Shown: in pieces, positions 12,246-22,212 of the stretch | How positions within the stretch are numbered: the first letter of the stretch is position 1 | How the letters are laid out: the number at the start of each line of letters is the position of its first letter | Source of the DNA: Pantoea dispersa | Lineage (GTDB): Bacteria > Pseudomonadota > Gammaproteobacteria > Enterobacterales > Enterobacteriaceae | DNA: 64,000 nt | NCBI RefSeq assembly: GCF_014155765.1 | Contig: NZ_SCKT01000011.1 | Span: 53,342-117,341 of the forward strand | Direction of reading: 5' to 3' | Translations under genes and position numbers: made by a program | Notes under the pieces: generated by a model | What the model saw: only the letters and a program-made list of their open reading frames with translations | What the model was told of the DNA's origin: nothing | The model's database searches: none

Positions 12246-13265
12246 TTACAACGTCGGATTAGCCAGCTCCGTCAGCAGCGGCTGCAAAATGCGTACGCTG
12301 TCGCGCGTGCGCTGATGGATGCGCCCCGGCAGCCAGTGGTCGATGTAAGTCAGATTATCGCGCCCGGTCTGGTGGCGCACCGTACCCTCCGGAAAATGCG
12401 GTGACCGCGCGCGCTGCTGCTCTCCGGCTTTATTGCCCAGCGCCCAGTTGGCTGCGGTAACGTCCAGCAGTGGAATCCCGGCTTTATCAAACGGATTAAC
12501 GCCCGGGTAATCGCGTGCGGTCAGCACGTGGCTGGCGGCCGTGATGCCGTAACGGTGCGCAATCTGCAGGGCGCGCGCGCTGGTCTGCTTGCGTACTGCC
12601 GCTGGCGTATTCATGCCGTTATTAAAGTAGAGGCGATCGCCAACGATCAGGCTATTCAGATCGATCACCAGCAGCGTATCTTTCTTCTCCTGCACGCTCA
12701 TGCGCGCCAGATAATCATCCATACCGTGTAAACCGGCTTCGCCTGCGCTCAGTGCCACAAAGCGCACGCCATAGTGCAGCGGCGTTTGACTCAGCGCCTG
12801 CGCCAGCTCCAGCATTACGCCCAGCCCGGAAGCGTTATCGTCCACGCCCTGCAAACGCAGGCCGCCGAGATTATTGTCTGCCTCGTGCTGGCTGAGCGGC
12901 GTCCAGGTATCCAGATGGGTGACGATCAGAATCTCCTGCGGCACGCTGCCGGCGCGTGCGGCGATCACCGAGGTCGCCGTCACTTTATGGCGGCGCGTGA
13001 TGCCCTGTTTCTCCAGCCAGTTATAGCTGGTATTAAACTGCCGGGTATTGCTCTGATAACCAAGCTGAGTGAACTGCTGCTGCAGATAATCTGCCGTCAT
13101 CAGCTCGGCGGGGCTGCCGCTCATGCGGCCGGGGAAATAAGTGGCGATGTGACGCAACTGCTGTTCGGCAAAGTGGCCAGGGGCGATCGCTGCAGCCTGC
13201 GCCAAAAGAGGCAAACCGCCGGCAATCAGTGCTGCCAGCACGCTGCGGCGGAGAGTGGCAAACAT
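12246..13265 (-). CDS. iap: M28-family aminopeptidase, Iap homologue, with altered active-site residues
   Basis: Iap in E. coli is a periplasmic aminopeptidase that trims N-terminal arginines from alkaline phosphatase. This 339-aa protein (E. coli 345) has a signal peptide (MFATLRRSVLAALIAGGLPL, cleavage after AQA) and M28 motifs: THLDTWTPLS and GVDDNASGLGVMLELA supply the usual His and Asp ligands. The expected EExG motif instead reads SAGEAGLHG, so the position of the general-base Glu is Gly, and the expected NLD reads VIDLNSL, moving the Asp. It may be weakly active or changed in function. The start at 13265 has an AGGACA ribosome site; the frame runs 41 codons further upstream. Divergent from cysG. 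Confidence 0.85.
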   Translation of the reverse strand: MFATLRRSVLAALIAGGLPLLAQAAAIAPGHFAEQQLRHIATYFPGRMSGSPAELMTADYLQQQFTQLGYQSNTRQFNTSYNWLEKQGITRRHKVTATSVIAARAGSVPQEILIVTHLDTWTPLSQHEADNNLGGLRLQGVDDNASGLGVMLELAQALSQTPLHYGVRFVALSAGEAGLHGMDDYLARMSVQEKKDTLLVIDLNSLIVGDRLYFNNGMNTPAAVRKQTSARALQIAHRYGITAASHVLTARDYPGVNPFDKAGIPLLDVTAANWALGNKAGEQQRARSPHFPEGTVRHQTGRDNLTYIDHWLPGRIHQRTRDSVRILQPLLTELANPTL

Positions 13266-13513
13266 AGTGGTTGTCCTTTTCTGACATCCCGTCAGGGTAA
13301 AAAAATTCTGAGTTAGTATGAAACTGTGACGCCGCCTGCACAATTTGTATCGCTCCGAAACACCAGCAATATCATTTGTTAAGCACAAATTGTTATCAGC
13401 AATCCCGGTGCGTTATTCCATTTGGTAACTACTCATGCTAATTCGTAATTTCATCTGCCAGAAGGCGGGGACGTATAGTCGCGTTAACTTATTGTAAAAC
13501 TAACAAGGTTAAC
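13266..13513. promoter_or_regulatory. iap-cysG divergent control region
   Basis: A 248-base gap with AT-rich stretches between two divergent genes. It must carry the promoter of cysG-cysDNC, which by analogy with other cys operons should be CysB-dependent, but no unambiguous -35/-10 or CysB site could be assigned by eye. Confidence 0.4.
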
Positions 13514-14929
13514 GTGGATTACTTGCCTCTCTTTGCCGATCTCAAAAACCGTCCGGTGCTGGTGGTCGGCGGTGGCGAAATCGCTGCGCGTAAAATTGAG
13601 CTGCTGCGGCGTGCCGGTGCGCACGTGCGTGTGGCCGCGCGCGAGCTCGGCCATGAACTGCAGGCGCTGCGCGACATTAACGCCATCGAGTGGATTGCTC
13701 AACACTTCGACGCGGCGCAGCTGGACGATGTTTTCCTCGTGATTGCCGCCACCGACGATAACGCTCTCAACGCGCAGGTATTTGATGCCGCCAATGCGCG
13801 CCACAAGCTGGTGAATGTGGTCGACGACCAGCCGAAATGCAGCTTTATCTTCCCGTCGATTGTTGACCGCTCACCGCTGGTGGTGGCGATCTCCTCCAGC
13901 GGCACCGCGCCGGTGCTGGCGCGTCTGCTGCGTGAAAAAATCGAAGCGCTGCTGCCCGCCAATCTCGGGCAGATGGCCGAAGTGGCCGGTCAGTGGCGCG
14001 ACAAAGTCAAACAGCGCTACCACAAAATGTCTGACCGTCGTCGCTTCTGGGAGCGGGCTTTTAATGGCCTGTTTGCCAGCCAGATGGCGGCGGGTAACGT
14101 CAACGAGGCGCGCCGCACGCTCGATCGCGAACTGGAAAACACCTCCGATAATCAGGGTGAAATCACACTGGTCGGTGCCGGACCGGGCGACAGCGGTCTG
14201 CTGACGCTGCGCGGGCTGCAGGTGATGCAGCTGGCCGATGTGGTGCTGTATGACCATCTGGTCAGCGATGAGGTGCTGGAGCTGGTGAGACGCGATGCCG
14301 ATCGTATCTGCGTCGGCAAACGCGCCGGCGCCCATTCGGTGCCACAGGAAGAGACCAATCAGCTGCTGGTGACGCTGGCGCAGCAGGGCAAGCGCGTGGT
14401 GCGCCTGAAAGGCGGCGATCCGTTTATTTTTGGCCGCGGCGGCGAAGAGCTGCAGGCGGCGCAGGCGGCGGGCATTCCGTTCCAGGTGGTGCCGGGCATC
14501 ACTGCAGCCGCGGGTGCTACCGCGTATGCCGGTATTCCGTTAACCCACCGCGATTATGCCCAGAGCGTGCTGTTTATTACCGGTCACTGCCGCGCCGACG
14601 GCGACGGTATCGACTGGCCGTCGCTGGCGCGCGCGCGTCAGACGCTGGCAATTTACATGGGCACGGTGAAAGCGGCGGAAATTGCCGCCGGGCTGATCGA
14701 ACACGGCCGCGCGCCGTCAACGCCAGTGGCGGTGATTGGTCGCGGCACGCGCCAGGATCAACAGGTGCTGACCGGCACCTTAGCACAACTCGAGGCGCTG
14801 GCTGCTGCCGCGCCAACGCCAGCGCTATTAGTGATTGGCGAAGTGGTGAATCTGCACGGGCAACTTGCCTGGTTCCAACATTCGGCACAGCAGGGGGCTC
14901 GCGAGTCCGCCGTTGTCAATTTGGCTTGA
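13514..14929 (+). CDS. cysG: Siroheme synthase CysG (CysF-type, linked to cysDNC)
   Basis: Trifunctional enzyme converting uroporphyrinogen III to siroheme. It is 471 aa (E. coli CysG 457). The N-terminal dehydrogenase/ferrochelatase half has the NAD site [28 protein letters not shown] and the [14 protein letters not shown] helix; the C-terminal methyltransferase half has [15 protein letters not shown] and [16 protein letters not shown]. The start is GTG at 13514 with AAGG upstream ([10 protein letters not shown]). It lies 9 bases before cysD, so siroheme supply is tied to sulfate activation rather than to nirBD as in E. coli. A siroheme synthase gene in this position is called cysF in Klebsiella aerogenes (from memory). 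Confidence 0.93.
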   Translation: MDYLPLFADLKNRPVLVVGGGEIAARKIELLRRAGAHVRVAARELGHELQALRDINAIEWIAQHFDAAQLDDVFLVIAATDDNALNAQVFDAANARHKLVNVVDDQPKCSFIFPSIVDRSPLVVAISSSGTAPVLARLLREKIEALLPANLGQMAEVAGQWRDKVKQRYHKMSDRRRFWERAFNGLFASQMAAGNVNEARRTLDRELENTSDNQGEITLVGAGPGDSGLLTLRGLQVMQLADVVLYDHLVSDEVLELVRRDADRICVGKRAGAHSVPQEETNQLLVTLAQQGKRVVRLKGGDPFIFGRGGEELQAAQAAGIPFQVVPGITAAAGATAYAGIPLTHRDYAQSVLFITGHCRADGDGIDWPSLARARQTLAIYMGTVKAAEIAAGLIEHGRAPSTPVAVIGRGTRQDQQVLTGTLAQLEALAAAAPTPALLVIGEVVNLHGQLAWFQHSAQQGARESAVVNLA

Positions 14930-14938
14930 GGAAAAATT

Positions 14939-15847
14939 ATGGACCAAAATCGTCTCACTCATCTGCGCCAGCTGGAGGCAGAGAGTATCCATATCATCCG
15001 CGAGGTGGCGGCCGAGTTCAGCAATCCGGTGATGATGTACTCCATCGGTAAAGACTCCTCGGTGATGCTGCATCTGGCGCGCAAAGCCTTCTATCCGGGC
15101 ACGCTGCCGTTTCCGCTGCTGCACGTTGATACCGGCTGGAAATTCCGTGAAATGTACGAGTTCCGCGATCGCACCGTGAAAGCGATGGGCGCAGAGCTGC
15201 TGGTGCACCGTAACCCGGAAGGCGTGGCGATGGGTATTAACCCGTTCGTGCACGGCAGCGCCAAACACACCGACATCATGAAAACCGAGGGTCTGAAGCA
15301 GGCGCTGAACAAATACGGTTTTGATGCGGCATTCGGTGGCGCACGCCGTGACGAAGAGAAGTCGCGCGCCAAAGAGCGTATCTATTCGTTCCGCGATCGT
15401 TTCCACCGCTGGGATCCGAAAAACCAGCGTCCGGAGCTGTGGCACAACTACAATGGCCAGATCAACAAAGGCGAAAGCATTCGCGTGTTCCCGCTCTCCA
15501 ACTGGACCGAGCTGGATATCTGGCAGTACATCTTCCTGGAAAACATCGAAATCGTGCCGCTGTACCTGGCAGCACCGCGCCCGGTGCTGGAGCGCGACGG
15601 CATGCTGATGATGATTGATGACGATCGTATCAACCTGCAGCCGGGTGAAGTGATTAAGCAGCGTATGGTGCGTTTCCGTACCCTCGGCTGCTGGCCACTG
15701 ACCGGCGCGGTGGAATCCGAGGCGCAGACGCTGCCGGAAATCATTGAAGAGATGCTGGTCTCCACCACCAGTGAACGTCAGGGGCGCGTGATTGACCGCG
15801 ACCAGGCCGGTTCGATGGAACTGAAAAAACGTCAGGGTTATTTCTAA
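14939..15847 (+). CDS. cysD: Sulfate adenylyltransferase subunit 2
   Basis: Catalytic subunit of ATP sulfurylase, forming adenosine 5'-phosphosulfate (APS) from sulfate and ATP with CysN. It is 302 aa, the E. coli length. The PP-loop is [13 protein letters not shown], followed by the conserved [11 protein letters not shown] and [15 protein letters not shown]. It starts 9 bases after cysG and is followed 10 bases later by cysN. The preceding GAGGAAAAATT gives a good ribosome site. Confidence 0.98.
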   Translation: MDQNRLTHLRQLEAESIHIIREVAAEFSNPVMMYSIGKDSSVMLHLARKAFYPGTLPFPLLHVDTGWKFREMYEFRDRTVKAMGAELLVHRNPEGVAMGINPFVHGSAKHTDIMKTEGLKQALNKYGFDAAFGGARRDEEKSRAKERIYSFRDRFHRWDPKNQRPELWHNYNGQINKGESIRVFPLSNWTELDIWQYIFLENIEIVPLYLAAPRPVLERDGMLMMIDDDRINLQPGEVIKQRMVRFRTLGCWPLTGAVESEAQTLPEIIEEMLVSTTSERQGRVIDRDQAGSMELKKRQGYF

Positions 15848-15857
15848 GGAGACGCCG

Positions 15858-17285
15858 ATGAATACCGTTATTGCCCAACAGATTGCCGAGCAGGGCGGCG
15901 TTGAAGCCTGGCTGACCGCGCAACAACACAAAAGCCTGCTGCGTTTCCTCACCTGCGGCAGCGTCGACGACGGCAAAAGTACGCTGATTGGCCGTCTGCT
16001 GCACGATACGCGCCAGATTTATGAAGATCAGCTGTCGTCGCTGCACAATGACAGCAAACGCCACGGCACCCAGGGCGAGAAACTCGATCTGGCGCTGCTG
16101 GTTGATGGCCTGCAGGCCGAGCGCGAGCAGGGCATCACTATCGATGTGGCCTATCGCTATTTCTCCACCGAGAAGCGCAAGTTCATCATCGCCGACACGC
16201 CGGGGCACGAGCAGTACACGCGCAACATGGCGACCGGCGCTTCGACCTGCGATCTGGCGATCCTGCTGATCGATGCGCGCAAAGGCGTGCTGGATCAGAC
16301 CCGTCGCCACAGCTTCATCGCCACGCTGCTGGGCATCAAACATCTGGTGGTGGCGATTAACAAGATGGATCTGGTGGCGTACAGCCAGGAGACCTTCGAG
16401 CAGATCAAACAGGATTACCTCGATTTTGCCGCGCAGCTGCCGGACGATCTTGATATCCGCTTTGTGCCGATGTCGGCGCTGGAAGGCGATAACGTCGCCA
16501 CCCCGAGCGTAACCATGCCGTGGTACAGCGGCCCGACGCTGCTCGACGTGCTGGAGACGGTAGAGCTGAAGCGCGTGGTCGACACGCAGCCGATGCGCTT
16601 CCCGGTGCAGTATGTTAACCGGCCGAACCTCGACTTCCGTGGCTATGCCGGTACGCTGGCGTCAGGTACGGTCAGCGTCGGCCAGCGGGTGAAAGTGCTG
16701 CCGTCCGGTGTGGAATCCAGCGTTGCGCGTATCGTCACCTTTGATGGCGACCTGCAGCAGGCGGCCGCCGGTGAGGCGATTACCCTGGTGCTGAACGATG
16801 AGATCGACATCAGCCGTGGCGATCTGCTGGTGGATGCCGCAGCCGATTTGCAGGCGGTGCAGTCCGCGACCGTCGACGTGGTGTGGATGGCGGAACAGCC
16901 GCTGCAGCCGGGACAAAGCTATGAAGTGAAAATTGCCGGCAAGAAAGCGCGTGGCCGCGTCGAAAAGATTCTCCATCAGGTGGAGATCAATACGCTGGAA
17001 AAACGCGCGGTCGACAGCCTGCCGCTCAACGGCATCGGTCTGGTAGAGGTGACGTTTGATGAACCGATGGTGCTGGATGCTTACCAGCAGAACCCGGTGA
17101 CCGGCGGCATGATCTTTATCGATCGCCTGAGCAACGTGACCGTCGGTGCCGGCATGATCCATCAGCCGCTGAGCGCCGCGCGCAGTCAGGCTGGCCAGTA
17201 CAGTGATTTCGAGCTGGAGCTGAACGCGCTGGTGCGCCGTCACTTCCCGCACTGGAACGCGCGCGACCTGCTGGGCGGTCAGTAA
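15858..17285 (+). CDS. cysN: Sulfate adenylyltransferase subunit 1 (GTPase)
   Basis: GTPase subunit that drives APS formation by CysD. It is 475 aa. EF-Tu-like G motifs are visible: G1 [16 protein letters not shown]3 [13 protein letters not shown]4 NKMD; two beta-barrel domains follow. AAGGAGACGCCG gives a strong ribosome site. Its stop overlaps the cysC start by one base (TAATG). This is a separate CysC rather than a CysN-CysC fusion. Confidence 0.98.
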   Translation: MNTVIAQQIAEQGGVEAWLTAQQHKSLLRFLTCGSVDDGKSTLIGRLLHDTRQIYEDQLSSLHNDSKRHGTQGEKLDLALLVDGLQAEREQGITIDVAYRYFSTEKRKFIIADTPGHEQYTRNMATGASTCDLAILLIDARKGVLDQTRRHSFIATLLGIKHLVVAINKMDLVAYSQETFEQIKQDYLDFAAQLPDDLDIRFVPMSALEGDNVATPSVTMPWYSGPTLLDVLETVELKRVVDTQPMRFPVQYVNRPNLDFRGYAGTLASGTVSVGQRVKVLPSGVESSVARIVTFDGDLQQAAAGEAITLVLNDEIDISRGDLLVDAAADLQAVQSATVDVVWMAEQPLQPGQSYEVKIAGKKARGRVEKILHQVEINTLEKRAVDSLPLNGIGLVEVTFDEPMVLDAYQQNPVTGGMIFIDRLSNVTVGAGMIHQPLSAARSQAGQYSDFELELNALVRRHFPHWNARDLLGGQ

Positions 17286-17890
17286 TGGCGCAGCACGACG
17301 AAAACGTGGTGTGGCATGACCATCCGGTCACGCGCGCTGAACGCGAACAGCAGCACGGCCATCGTGGCGTGGTGCTGTGGTTTACCGGGCTCTCTGGCTC
17401 GGGTAAATCCACCGTGGCCGGTGCGCTGGAGCAGGCGCTGCACCGGCTGGGCGTCAGCACCTATCTGCTGGACGGCGACAATGTGCGTCACGGCCTGTGC
17501 CGCGATCTCGGTTTCAGCGATGAAGACCGCAAAGAGAATATCCGGCGCGTGGGTGAAGTGGCGAAACTGATGGTGGATGCCGGACTGGTGGTGCTGACGG
17601 CGTTCATCTCGCCGCACCGTGCCGAGCGCCAGATGGTGCGCGATCTGCTCGGTGACGGGCAGTTTATCGAGGTGTTCGTCGATACGCCGCTGGCGGTGTG
17701 CGAAGCGCGCGATCCGAAAGGCTTGTATAAAAAAGCCCGTGCCGGCGAGCTGCGTAACTTCACCGGTATCGACAGCGTTTACGAGGCGCCAGACGCGCCG
17801 GAAATCCAGCTGGATGGTGAACAATTGGTTACAAAACTGACCGGCCAATTGTTAGACCTGCTGCGCCACCACGATATCATCAGATCCTGA
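17285..17890 (+). CDS. cysC: Adenylylsulfate kinase
   Basis: Phosphorylates APS to PAPS, the substrate of CysH. It is 201 aa (E. coli 201). The Walker A motif is GLSGSGKST near residue 37; [17 protein letters not shown] and [13 protein letters not shown] are the APS-binding region and [10 protein letters not shown] is the lid. It overlaps cysN by one base and closes the cysG-cysD-cysN-cysC operon, with ygbE following 54 bases later. Confidence 0.97.
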   Translation: MAQHDENVVWHDHPVTRAEREQQHGHRGVVLWFTGLSGSGKSTVAGALEQALHRLGVSTYLLDGDNVRHGLCRDLGFSDEDRKENIRRVGEVAKLMVDAGLVVLTAFISPHRAERQMVRDLLGDGQFIEVFVDTPLAVCEARDPKGLYKKARAGELRNFTGIDSVYEAPDAPEIQLDGEQLVTKLTGQLLDLLRHHDIIRS

Positions 17891-17944
17891 ACCGACAGCG
17901 GCAAATCTCACGGTTTGCCGCGCTTTAGCGTCAACAGGATCTCT

Positions 17945-18265
17945 ATGCAGAACGTTACCCCCATGCTGGCACGCAAAGATGAACGCACCCCGGATGAGCC
18001 ACGCTCATCGCTGCCGGGCGGCGTGATCGGCTTTCTCTCGTACTGGTGTGCGCTGGGCATCCCGTTTCTGCTGTACGGCTCTAACACGCTGTTTTTCTTT
18101 CTCTACACCTGGCCTTTTTTCCTCGCGCTGCTGCCGGTTTCGGTGCTGATTGGCATCGTGCTCAGCCTGATGCTGCGTGGCCGGCTGTGGTGGAGCGGCC
18201 TGATTACCGCCCTGGTGGTGGTGTGCCTGTTCTGGCTGCTGTTCTCCTTTCTCTCCGGCTGGTAA
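17945..18265 (+). CDS. ygbE: YgbE-like inner membrane protein (DUF3561)
   Basis: A 106-aa protein of unknown function that resembles E. coli YgbE, which also follows cysC. A polar N-terminus of about 27 residues is followed by three hydrophobic segments, roughly GVIGFLSYWCALGIPFLLYG, the FFFLYTWPFFLALLPV region and the ITALVVVCLFWLLFSF region. The stretch YGSNTLFFFLYTWPFFLAL is nearly the same as in E. coli. I use the ATG at 17945 behind AGGATCTCT; the frame is open 10 codons further up. It may be cotranscribed with cysC. Confidence 0.85.
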   Translation: MQNVTPMLARKDERTPDEPRSSLPGGVIGFLSYWCALGIPFLLYGSNTLFFFLYTWPFFLALLPVSVLIGIVLSLMLRGRLWWSGLITALVVVCLFWLLFSFLSGW

Positions 18266-18435
18266 TCCGGCGCTGATGTGCAAACGCATCGGCAGGTTAC
18301 AAAACTTTACCCGCCGTCCGGTGCTTTCCCCGTCATTATTTGTCCAGACAAATCTGCTTGCGCGCCATTTTCGCTGCCGCAGTGGAGTCCGGCGTCAAGT
18401 TATGGGATGATTGAGCCGTTTTTCAGGGGGCGGGG

Positions 18436-18753
18436 ATGGGAAAACTGACGTTACTGCTGCTCGTGCTGCTGGGATGGTTGCAATACTCCCTGTGGCTGGG
18501 CAAGAACGGTATCCATGATTATACGCGCGTCAGCGAAGACGTGGCGTCACAACAGGCGAATAACGCCAAACTCAAAGCGCGTAACGATCAGCTGTTTGCC
18601 GAAATTGACGATCTCAATGGCGGTTCAGAGGCGATTGAGGAACGCGCACGCAGCGAGCTGGGCATGATCAGGCCTGGCGAGACTTTCTATCGTCTGGTGC
18701 CAGACCAAAACAAACGTAATGCGCAACAAGCGGCGCAGAATCAACAACGATAA
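18436..18753 (+). CDS. ftsB: Cell division protein FtsB
   Basis: Bitopic inner-membrane protein of the divisome that forms the FtsQLB complex. It is 105 aa (E. coli 103): a very short cytoplasmic N-terminus, one membrane segment ([19 protein letters not shown]), then a periplasmic coiled coil (about residues 28-70, with the conserved [17 protein letters not shown]) and [26 protein letters not shown] sequence precedes the ATG. It is followed 3 bases later by ispD, the standard enterobacterial arrangement. Confidence 0.96.
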   Translation: MGKLTLLLLVLLGWLQYSLWLGKNGIHDYTRVSEDVASQQANNAKLKARNDQLFAEIDDLNGGSEAIEERARSELGMIRPGETFYRLVPDQNKRNAQQAAQNQQR

Positions 18754-18756
18754 ACC

Positions 18757-19473
18757 ATGAATCAGCTCTCTTCCTCTGCGGATGTGATTGCCGTGGTGCC
18801 GGCTGCCGGTATCGGCAGCCGCATGCAGGCCGCCTGTCCGAAGCAGTATCTCACCATCGGTCCGTTAACCCTGCTCGAGCACAGCGTGGCGCGCCTGCTG
18901 ACGCATCCGGCGGTAAAGCAGGTGGTGGTGCCAGTCAGCCCGGATGACGGCTGGTTCGATAGCCTGCCGCTGGCGCAGGATGCCCGCGTGCTGCGCGTCA
19001 CCGGCGGCGAAACCCGCGCCGAGTCGGTGCTGGCCGGATTACAAACCATCCGCCACAGCGCCTGGGTGCTGGTGCACGACGCGGCGCGTCCGTGTCTGCA
19101 TCCCGATGATTTAGCGCGTCTGCTGGCGGTGCGTGAGCACAGCAAAGTCGGCGCGATTCTGGCGGCACCGGTGCGCGACACCATGAAGCGCGCGGAGCCC
19201 GGCAAAGGTGCCATTGCGCATACCGTTGAACGCGATGACTTATGGCATGCGCTGACGCCGCAGTTTTTCCCGCATGCGCTGCTGACCGCCTGCCTGACGC
19301 GCGCGCTCAATGAAGGCGCGACCATCACCGATGAAGCCTCGGCGCTGGAGTACTGCGGCTATCATCCTGAGCTGGTCAGCGGACGCAGCGACAATATTAA
19401 GGTAACGCGGCCGGAAGATCTGGCGCTGGCGGCCTTCTATCTCACTCAGATTCAGTTAAAGGAGCACGCATGA
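18757..19473 (+). CDS. ispD: 2-C-methyl-D-erythritol 4-phosphate cytidylyltransferase
   Basis: Third step of the MEP isoprenoid pathway: MEP plus CTP to CDP-ME. It is 238 aa (E. coli 236). The nucleotidyltransferase loop is [19 protein letters not shown], with VHDAARPC and the C-terminal [13 protein letters not shown] typical of the family. It ends in an ATGA overlap with the first possible ispF start, coupling two MEP-pathway enzymes. Confidence 0.97.
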   Translation: MNQLSSSADVIAVVPAAGIGSRMQAACPKQYLTIGPLTLLEHSVARLLTHPAVKQVVVPVSPDDGWFDSLPLAQDARVLRVTGGETRAESVLAGLQTIRHSAWVLVHDAARPCLHPDDLARLLAVREHSKVGAILAAPVRDTMKRAEPGKGAIAHTVERDDLWHALTPQFFPHALLTACLTRALNEGATITDEASALEYCGYHPELVSGRSDNIKVTRPEDLALAAFYLTQIQLKEHA

Positions 19474-19955
19474 TGCGTATCGGTCACGGTTTTGACGTGC
19501 ACGCGTTTGGCGGCGAAGGTCCGCTGGTGATTGGCGGGGTGCGTATTCCCTTCGAACAGGGCTTTATTGCGCATTCCGACGGCGATGTGGCGCTGCATGC
19601 GCTGACCGACGCGCTGCTGGGCGCGGTGGCGATGGGCGACATCGGCAAACTGTTCCCGGACACCGATCCGGCATTCAAAGGCGCCGACAGCCGCGGTTTG
19701 CTGCGCGAAGCCTGGCGTCGCATCCAGCAGAAGGGCTACCGCATCGGCAACGTCGATGTCACTATCATCGCTCAGGCACCGAAAATGCTGCCGCACGTGC
19801 CGCAGATGCGCGTCAACATCGCCGAAGATCTCGGTTGCCACATGGATGATGTCAACGTCAAAGCCACCACCACCGAGAAGCTGGGCTTCACCGGTCGCGG
19901 TGAAGGCATTGCCTGCGAAGCCGTGGCGCTGCTGGTGAAGGCCGATCGGGCATGA
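19473..19955 (+). CDS. ispF: 2-C-methyl-D-erythritol 2,4-cyclodiphosphate synthase
   Basis: Cyclises CDP-ME 2-phosphate, releasing CMP, in the MEP pathway. It is 160 aa from this start (E. coli 159). [19 protein letters not shown] supplies the zinc ligands Asp8/His10-type, with [16 protein letters not shown] and the CDP-binding [14 protein letters not shown]. Two ATGs are possible (19470 and 19473); the second gives the family N-terminus [12 protein letters not shown] and an 8-base gap to AAAGGAG. Its stop overlaps truD by four bases. Confidence 0.96.
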   Translation: MRIGHGFDVHAFGGEGPLVIGGVRIPFEQGFIAHSDGDVALHALTDALLGAVAMGDIGKLFPDTDPAFKGADSRGLLREAWRRIQQKGYRIGNVDVTIIAQAPKMLPHVPQMRVNIAEDLGCHMDDVNVKATTTEKLGFTGRGEGIACEAVALLVKADRA

Positions 19956-20995
19956 GTGAGCTGCTCTACCTGCACGGCGTGCCCGCTGCCACCGGGATGA
20001 TTAAAGCCAGTCCCGAAGATTTCGTGGTGATTGAAGATCTCGGCTATCCCTATGACGGCGAAGGCGAACAGCTGCTGGTGCGCATCCGTAAAATTGGCTG
20101 CAACACGCGTTTTGTCGCTGAGGCAATCGCCAAATTTCTCGGCGTGCATCAGCGCGATCTCAGCTATGCCGGCATGAAAGATCGCCATGCAGTCACCGAG
20201 CAGACGCTGTGCTTCCGCGTGCCGGGCACGGCGATGCCCAACCTTGCCGGCTTCCAGCTGGAAGGCGTGGAGATCCTGCAGGTGATTCGCCACAAGCGTA
20301 AACTGCGCACCGGCGCGCTGGCGGGCAATGCGTTTCGTCTGGTGGTACGTCAGGTGTCCGATCGCGCGCAGGTGGAATCGCGGCTGCAGCGAATTCAGCA
20401 GCAGGGTGTGCCCAACTACTTTGGCGAACAGCGCTTTGGCCGCGGCGGCAATAACCTGACGCAGGCGCGCCTGTGGGCAGAGGAGAAATTCCGTCCACGC
20501 GACCGCAGTATGAAAGGCATTCTGCTGTCGGCGGCGCGCAGCCAGCTGTTCAATCAGCTGACCAGCGCGCGCCTGCAGCGTGACGGTGCGCTGGATCGCG
20601 TGCAGCCCGGCGATGCGCTGCAGCTCAGCGGGCGCGGCAGCTGGTTTGTTGCCCAGACGGACGAGTTACCTGCGCTGCAGCAGCGTTTGGATAACCACGA
20701 GCTGCGCATCACCGCACCGCTGGCCGGACGCGGCGAGCTGGGCACTCAGGGCGAAACGCTGGCGTTTGAACAGCAGCAGCTGGCGGGCGTGGCCGATCTG
20801 CTGGGCCTGCTGGAGCGTGAACGCGTCGATGCGGCGCGGCGCGCCATGCTGGTGGTGCCGAAAGATCTGCAATGGAACTGGTGGGATGACGTCACGCTCG
20901 AGCTGCAGTTCTGGCTGCCGGCCGGCAGTTTTGCCACCAGCGTAGTGCGTGAGCTGCTGAGCAACGGCGCGGCGGCCCCGCTCGGCGACGAATAA
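19952..20995 (+). CDS. truD: tRNA pseudouridine(13) synthase TruD
   Basis: Isomerises U13 to pseudouridine in tRNA-Glu. It is 347 aa (E. coli 349). The catalytic Asp lies in [13 protein letters not shown] (about residue 80), followed by the TruD insertion domain; [15 protein letters not shown] and the closing [11 protein letters not shown] region are typical. ATGA overlap with ispF. In E. coli the next gene, surE, directly follows truD; here the regulator of the sugar cluster starts 15 bases after the truD stop. Confidence 0.97.
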   Translation: MSELLYLHGVPAATGMIKASPEDFVVIEDLGYPYDGEGEQLLVRIRKIGCNTRFVAEAIAKFLGVHQRDLSYAGMKDRHAVTEQTLCFRVPGTAMPNLAGFQLEGVEILQVIRHKRKLRTGALAGNAFRLVVRQVSDRAQVESRLQRIQQQGVPNYFGEQRFGRGGNNLTQARLWAEEKFRPRDRSMKGILLSAARSQLFNQLTSARLQRDGALDRVQPGDALQLSGRGSWFVAQTDELPALQQRLDNHELRITAPLAGRGELGTQGETLAFEQQQLAGVADLLGLLERERVDAARRAMLVVPKDLQWNWWDDVTLELQFWLPAGSFATSVVRELLSNGAAAPLGDE

Positions 20996-21010
20996 GCGAA
21001 CCCGGCGACG

Positions 21011-22054
21011 ATGAGCAAAAATCTCACCATCAAGGATATTGCCGTACTCGCCGGTGTGTCGATCACTACCGTCTCGCGCGTGCTCAACAAGCATGCGTGG
21101 GTATCGGAAAAAACCCGCACGCGGGTGGAACAGGTGATCGCCGAGCATCAGTTCAGCCCCAACCTGATGGCGCGCGGCATGATATCGCGCCAGAGCTATA
21201 CGCTCGCGGTGATCGTCTCTGACATCACTAACCCTTACTTCGTCACGCTGGTGGCGCAGATTCAGCAGGCCTGTCTGGCCATCGGTTATAAAATCACCCT
21301 GTACGATACCCAGTCGGCCAACCGCAGCCCTCAGCATGACGATGATGAAAGCGCGATTTTTCAGTCGATTATCGATAGCCAGATCGATGGGGTGATCGTG
21401 CTCGGCGGCCACAGCGACTATGCGCCGATTCCGGCCGGCTACCTGACGCTGCTGGAATCGCTGATGGACAAAATGGCGGTGGTGGTGGTGGGGCAGCCGC
21501 ATCCTGCTGGCCGCTGGCCGTGCGTGATGCGCGACCAGCAGCACTGCGTCGGACTGGCGGTGAATCACCTGCTGGCGCGCGGCCTGCGTGATATCGCGTT
21601 TATTGGCGGTTCGCGCAAAGTGTGGGTGACGCGCGAGCGCGTCAGTCATTTCCACGCCACGCTGCAGCAGGCCGGCATTACGCCGCGCGACAGCTGGATC
21701 TGCCTGAATAACTTCTATCCTGAACACGGCTATCAGGCGATTGATACGCTGTGGCAGCAGGCAGAGCAACCGCAGGCGCTGGTGGCAATCAACGATCGCG
21801 TGGCGATGGGCGCGATCCGCGCGTTACGCGATCGCGGCATTGACGTGCCTGAGCAGGTAGCGGTCATCAGCTGTGAGCGCTTCCCCGGCAGCGAGTATTT
21901 TATCCCGCGCCTGACCAGTGTCGATCACCAGAATCCGCAGCTGGGGCAAAACATTATCACCATGATGATGGCGCAGCTGGACGGCAGCTTAAGCCCGCAC
22001 GCGCGCTGCAGCGCACCGCTAAAGCCGGTATTGATCCCCGGCGAATCCGCCTGA
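21011..22054 (+). CDS. LacI/GalR-family transcriptional regulator of the sugar cluster
   Basis: A 347-aa repressor-type protein. The N-terminal helix-turn-helix reads TIKDIAVLAGVSITTVSRVL with a hinge helix SPNLMARGM; a periplasmic-binding-protein-like effector domain follows (LAVIVSDITNPYF near 70, DGVIVLGG, INDRVAMGAIRALRDRGI near 258, SCERFPGSEYFIPRLTSVD). It is the first gene of the insert between truD and pcm and is read in the same direction as the genes it should control. A perfect LacI-type palindrome lies in the next intergenic gap. The effector is unknown; a phosphorylated or free amino sugar is possible. The ribosome site is weak (CCCGGCGA). Confidence 0.9.
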   Translation: MSKNLTIKDIAVLAGVSITTVSRVLNKHAWVSEKTRTRVEQVIAEHQFSPNLMARGMISRQSYTLAVIVSDITNPYFVTLVAQIQQACLAIGYKITLYDTQSANRSPQHDDDESAIFQSIIDSQIDGVIVLGGHSDYAPIPAGYLTLLESLMDKMAVVVVGQPHPAGRWPCVMRDQQHCVGLAVNHLLARGLRDIAFIGGSRKVWVTRERVSHFHATLQQAGITPRDSWICLNNFYPEHGYQAIDTLWQQAEQPQALVAINDRVAMGAIRALRDRGIDVPEQVAVISCERFPGSEYFIPRLTSVDHQNPQLGQNIITMMMAQLDGSLSPHARCSAPLKPVLIPGESA

Positions 22055-22127
22055 TCTTCTCCCCTTAAACGTTCCGCCTGCTTTCGTTGCGCTTTGTTAG
22101 CGCGATCGCAATTTCACGATCCTCACG

Positions 22128-22156
22128 TTGACTTAATATGCGCCATTAAATAAGTT
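22128..22156 (+). promoter_or_regulatory. Predicted promoter of the SIS-PTS-porin-GH9 operon
   Basis: TTGACT and a weak -10 TAAGTT are separated by 17 bases. The palindromic operator begins 7 bases after the -10, where a repressor would block initiation. Confidence 0.45.
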
Positions 22157-22162
22157 GGCTCA

Positions 22163-22186
22163 CAACCTGAAAACGTTTTCAGGTTG
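22163..22186. promoter_or_regulatory. LacI-type operator, perfect 24-bp palindrome
   Basis: Each half is CAACCTGAAAAC and its exact complement, with the central CpG typical of LacI/GalR operators (core GAAAACGTTTTC). It lies between the regulator stop (22054) and the SIS gene start (22213). No second copy was seen in the cluster. Confidence 0.85.
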
Positions 22187-22212
22187 ACGGGAAAACAGTT
22201 TAAGGAGCGGTA

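Noticed and set aside
22096-22127. CRP-like site upstream of the SIS gene (GCGATCGCAATTTCACG)
   Set aside because: Only one half resembles TCACA and the other half is poor; not strong enough to annotate although catabolite control is plausible.
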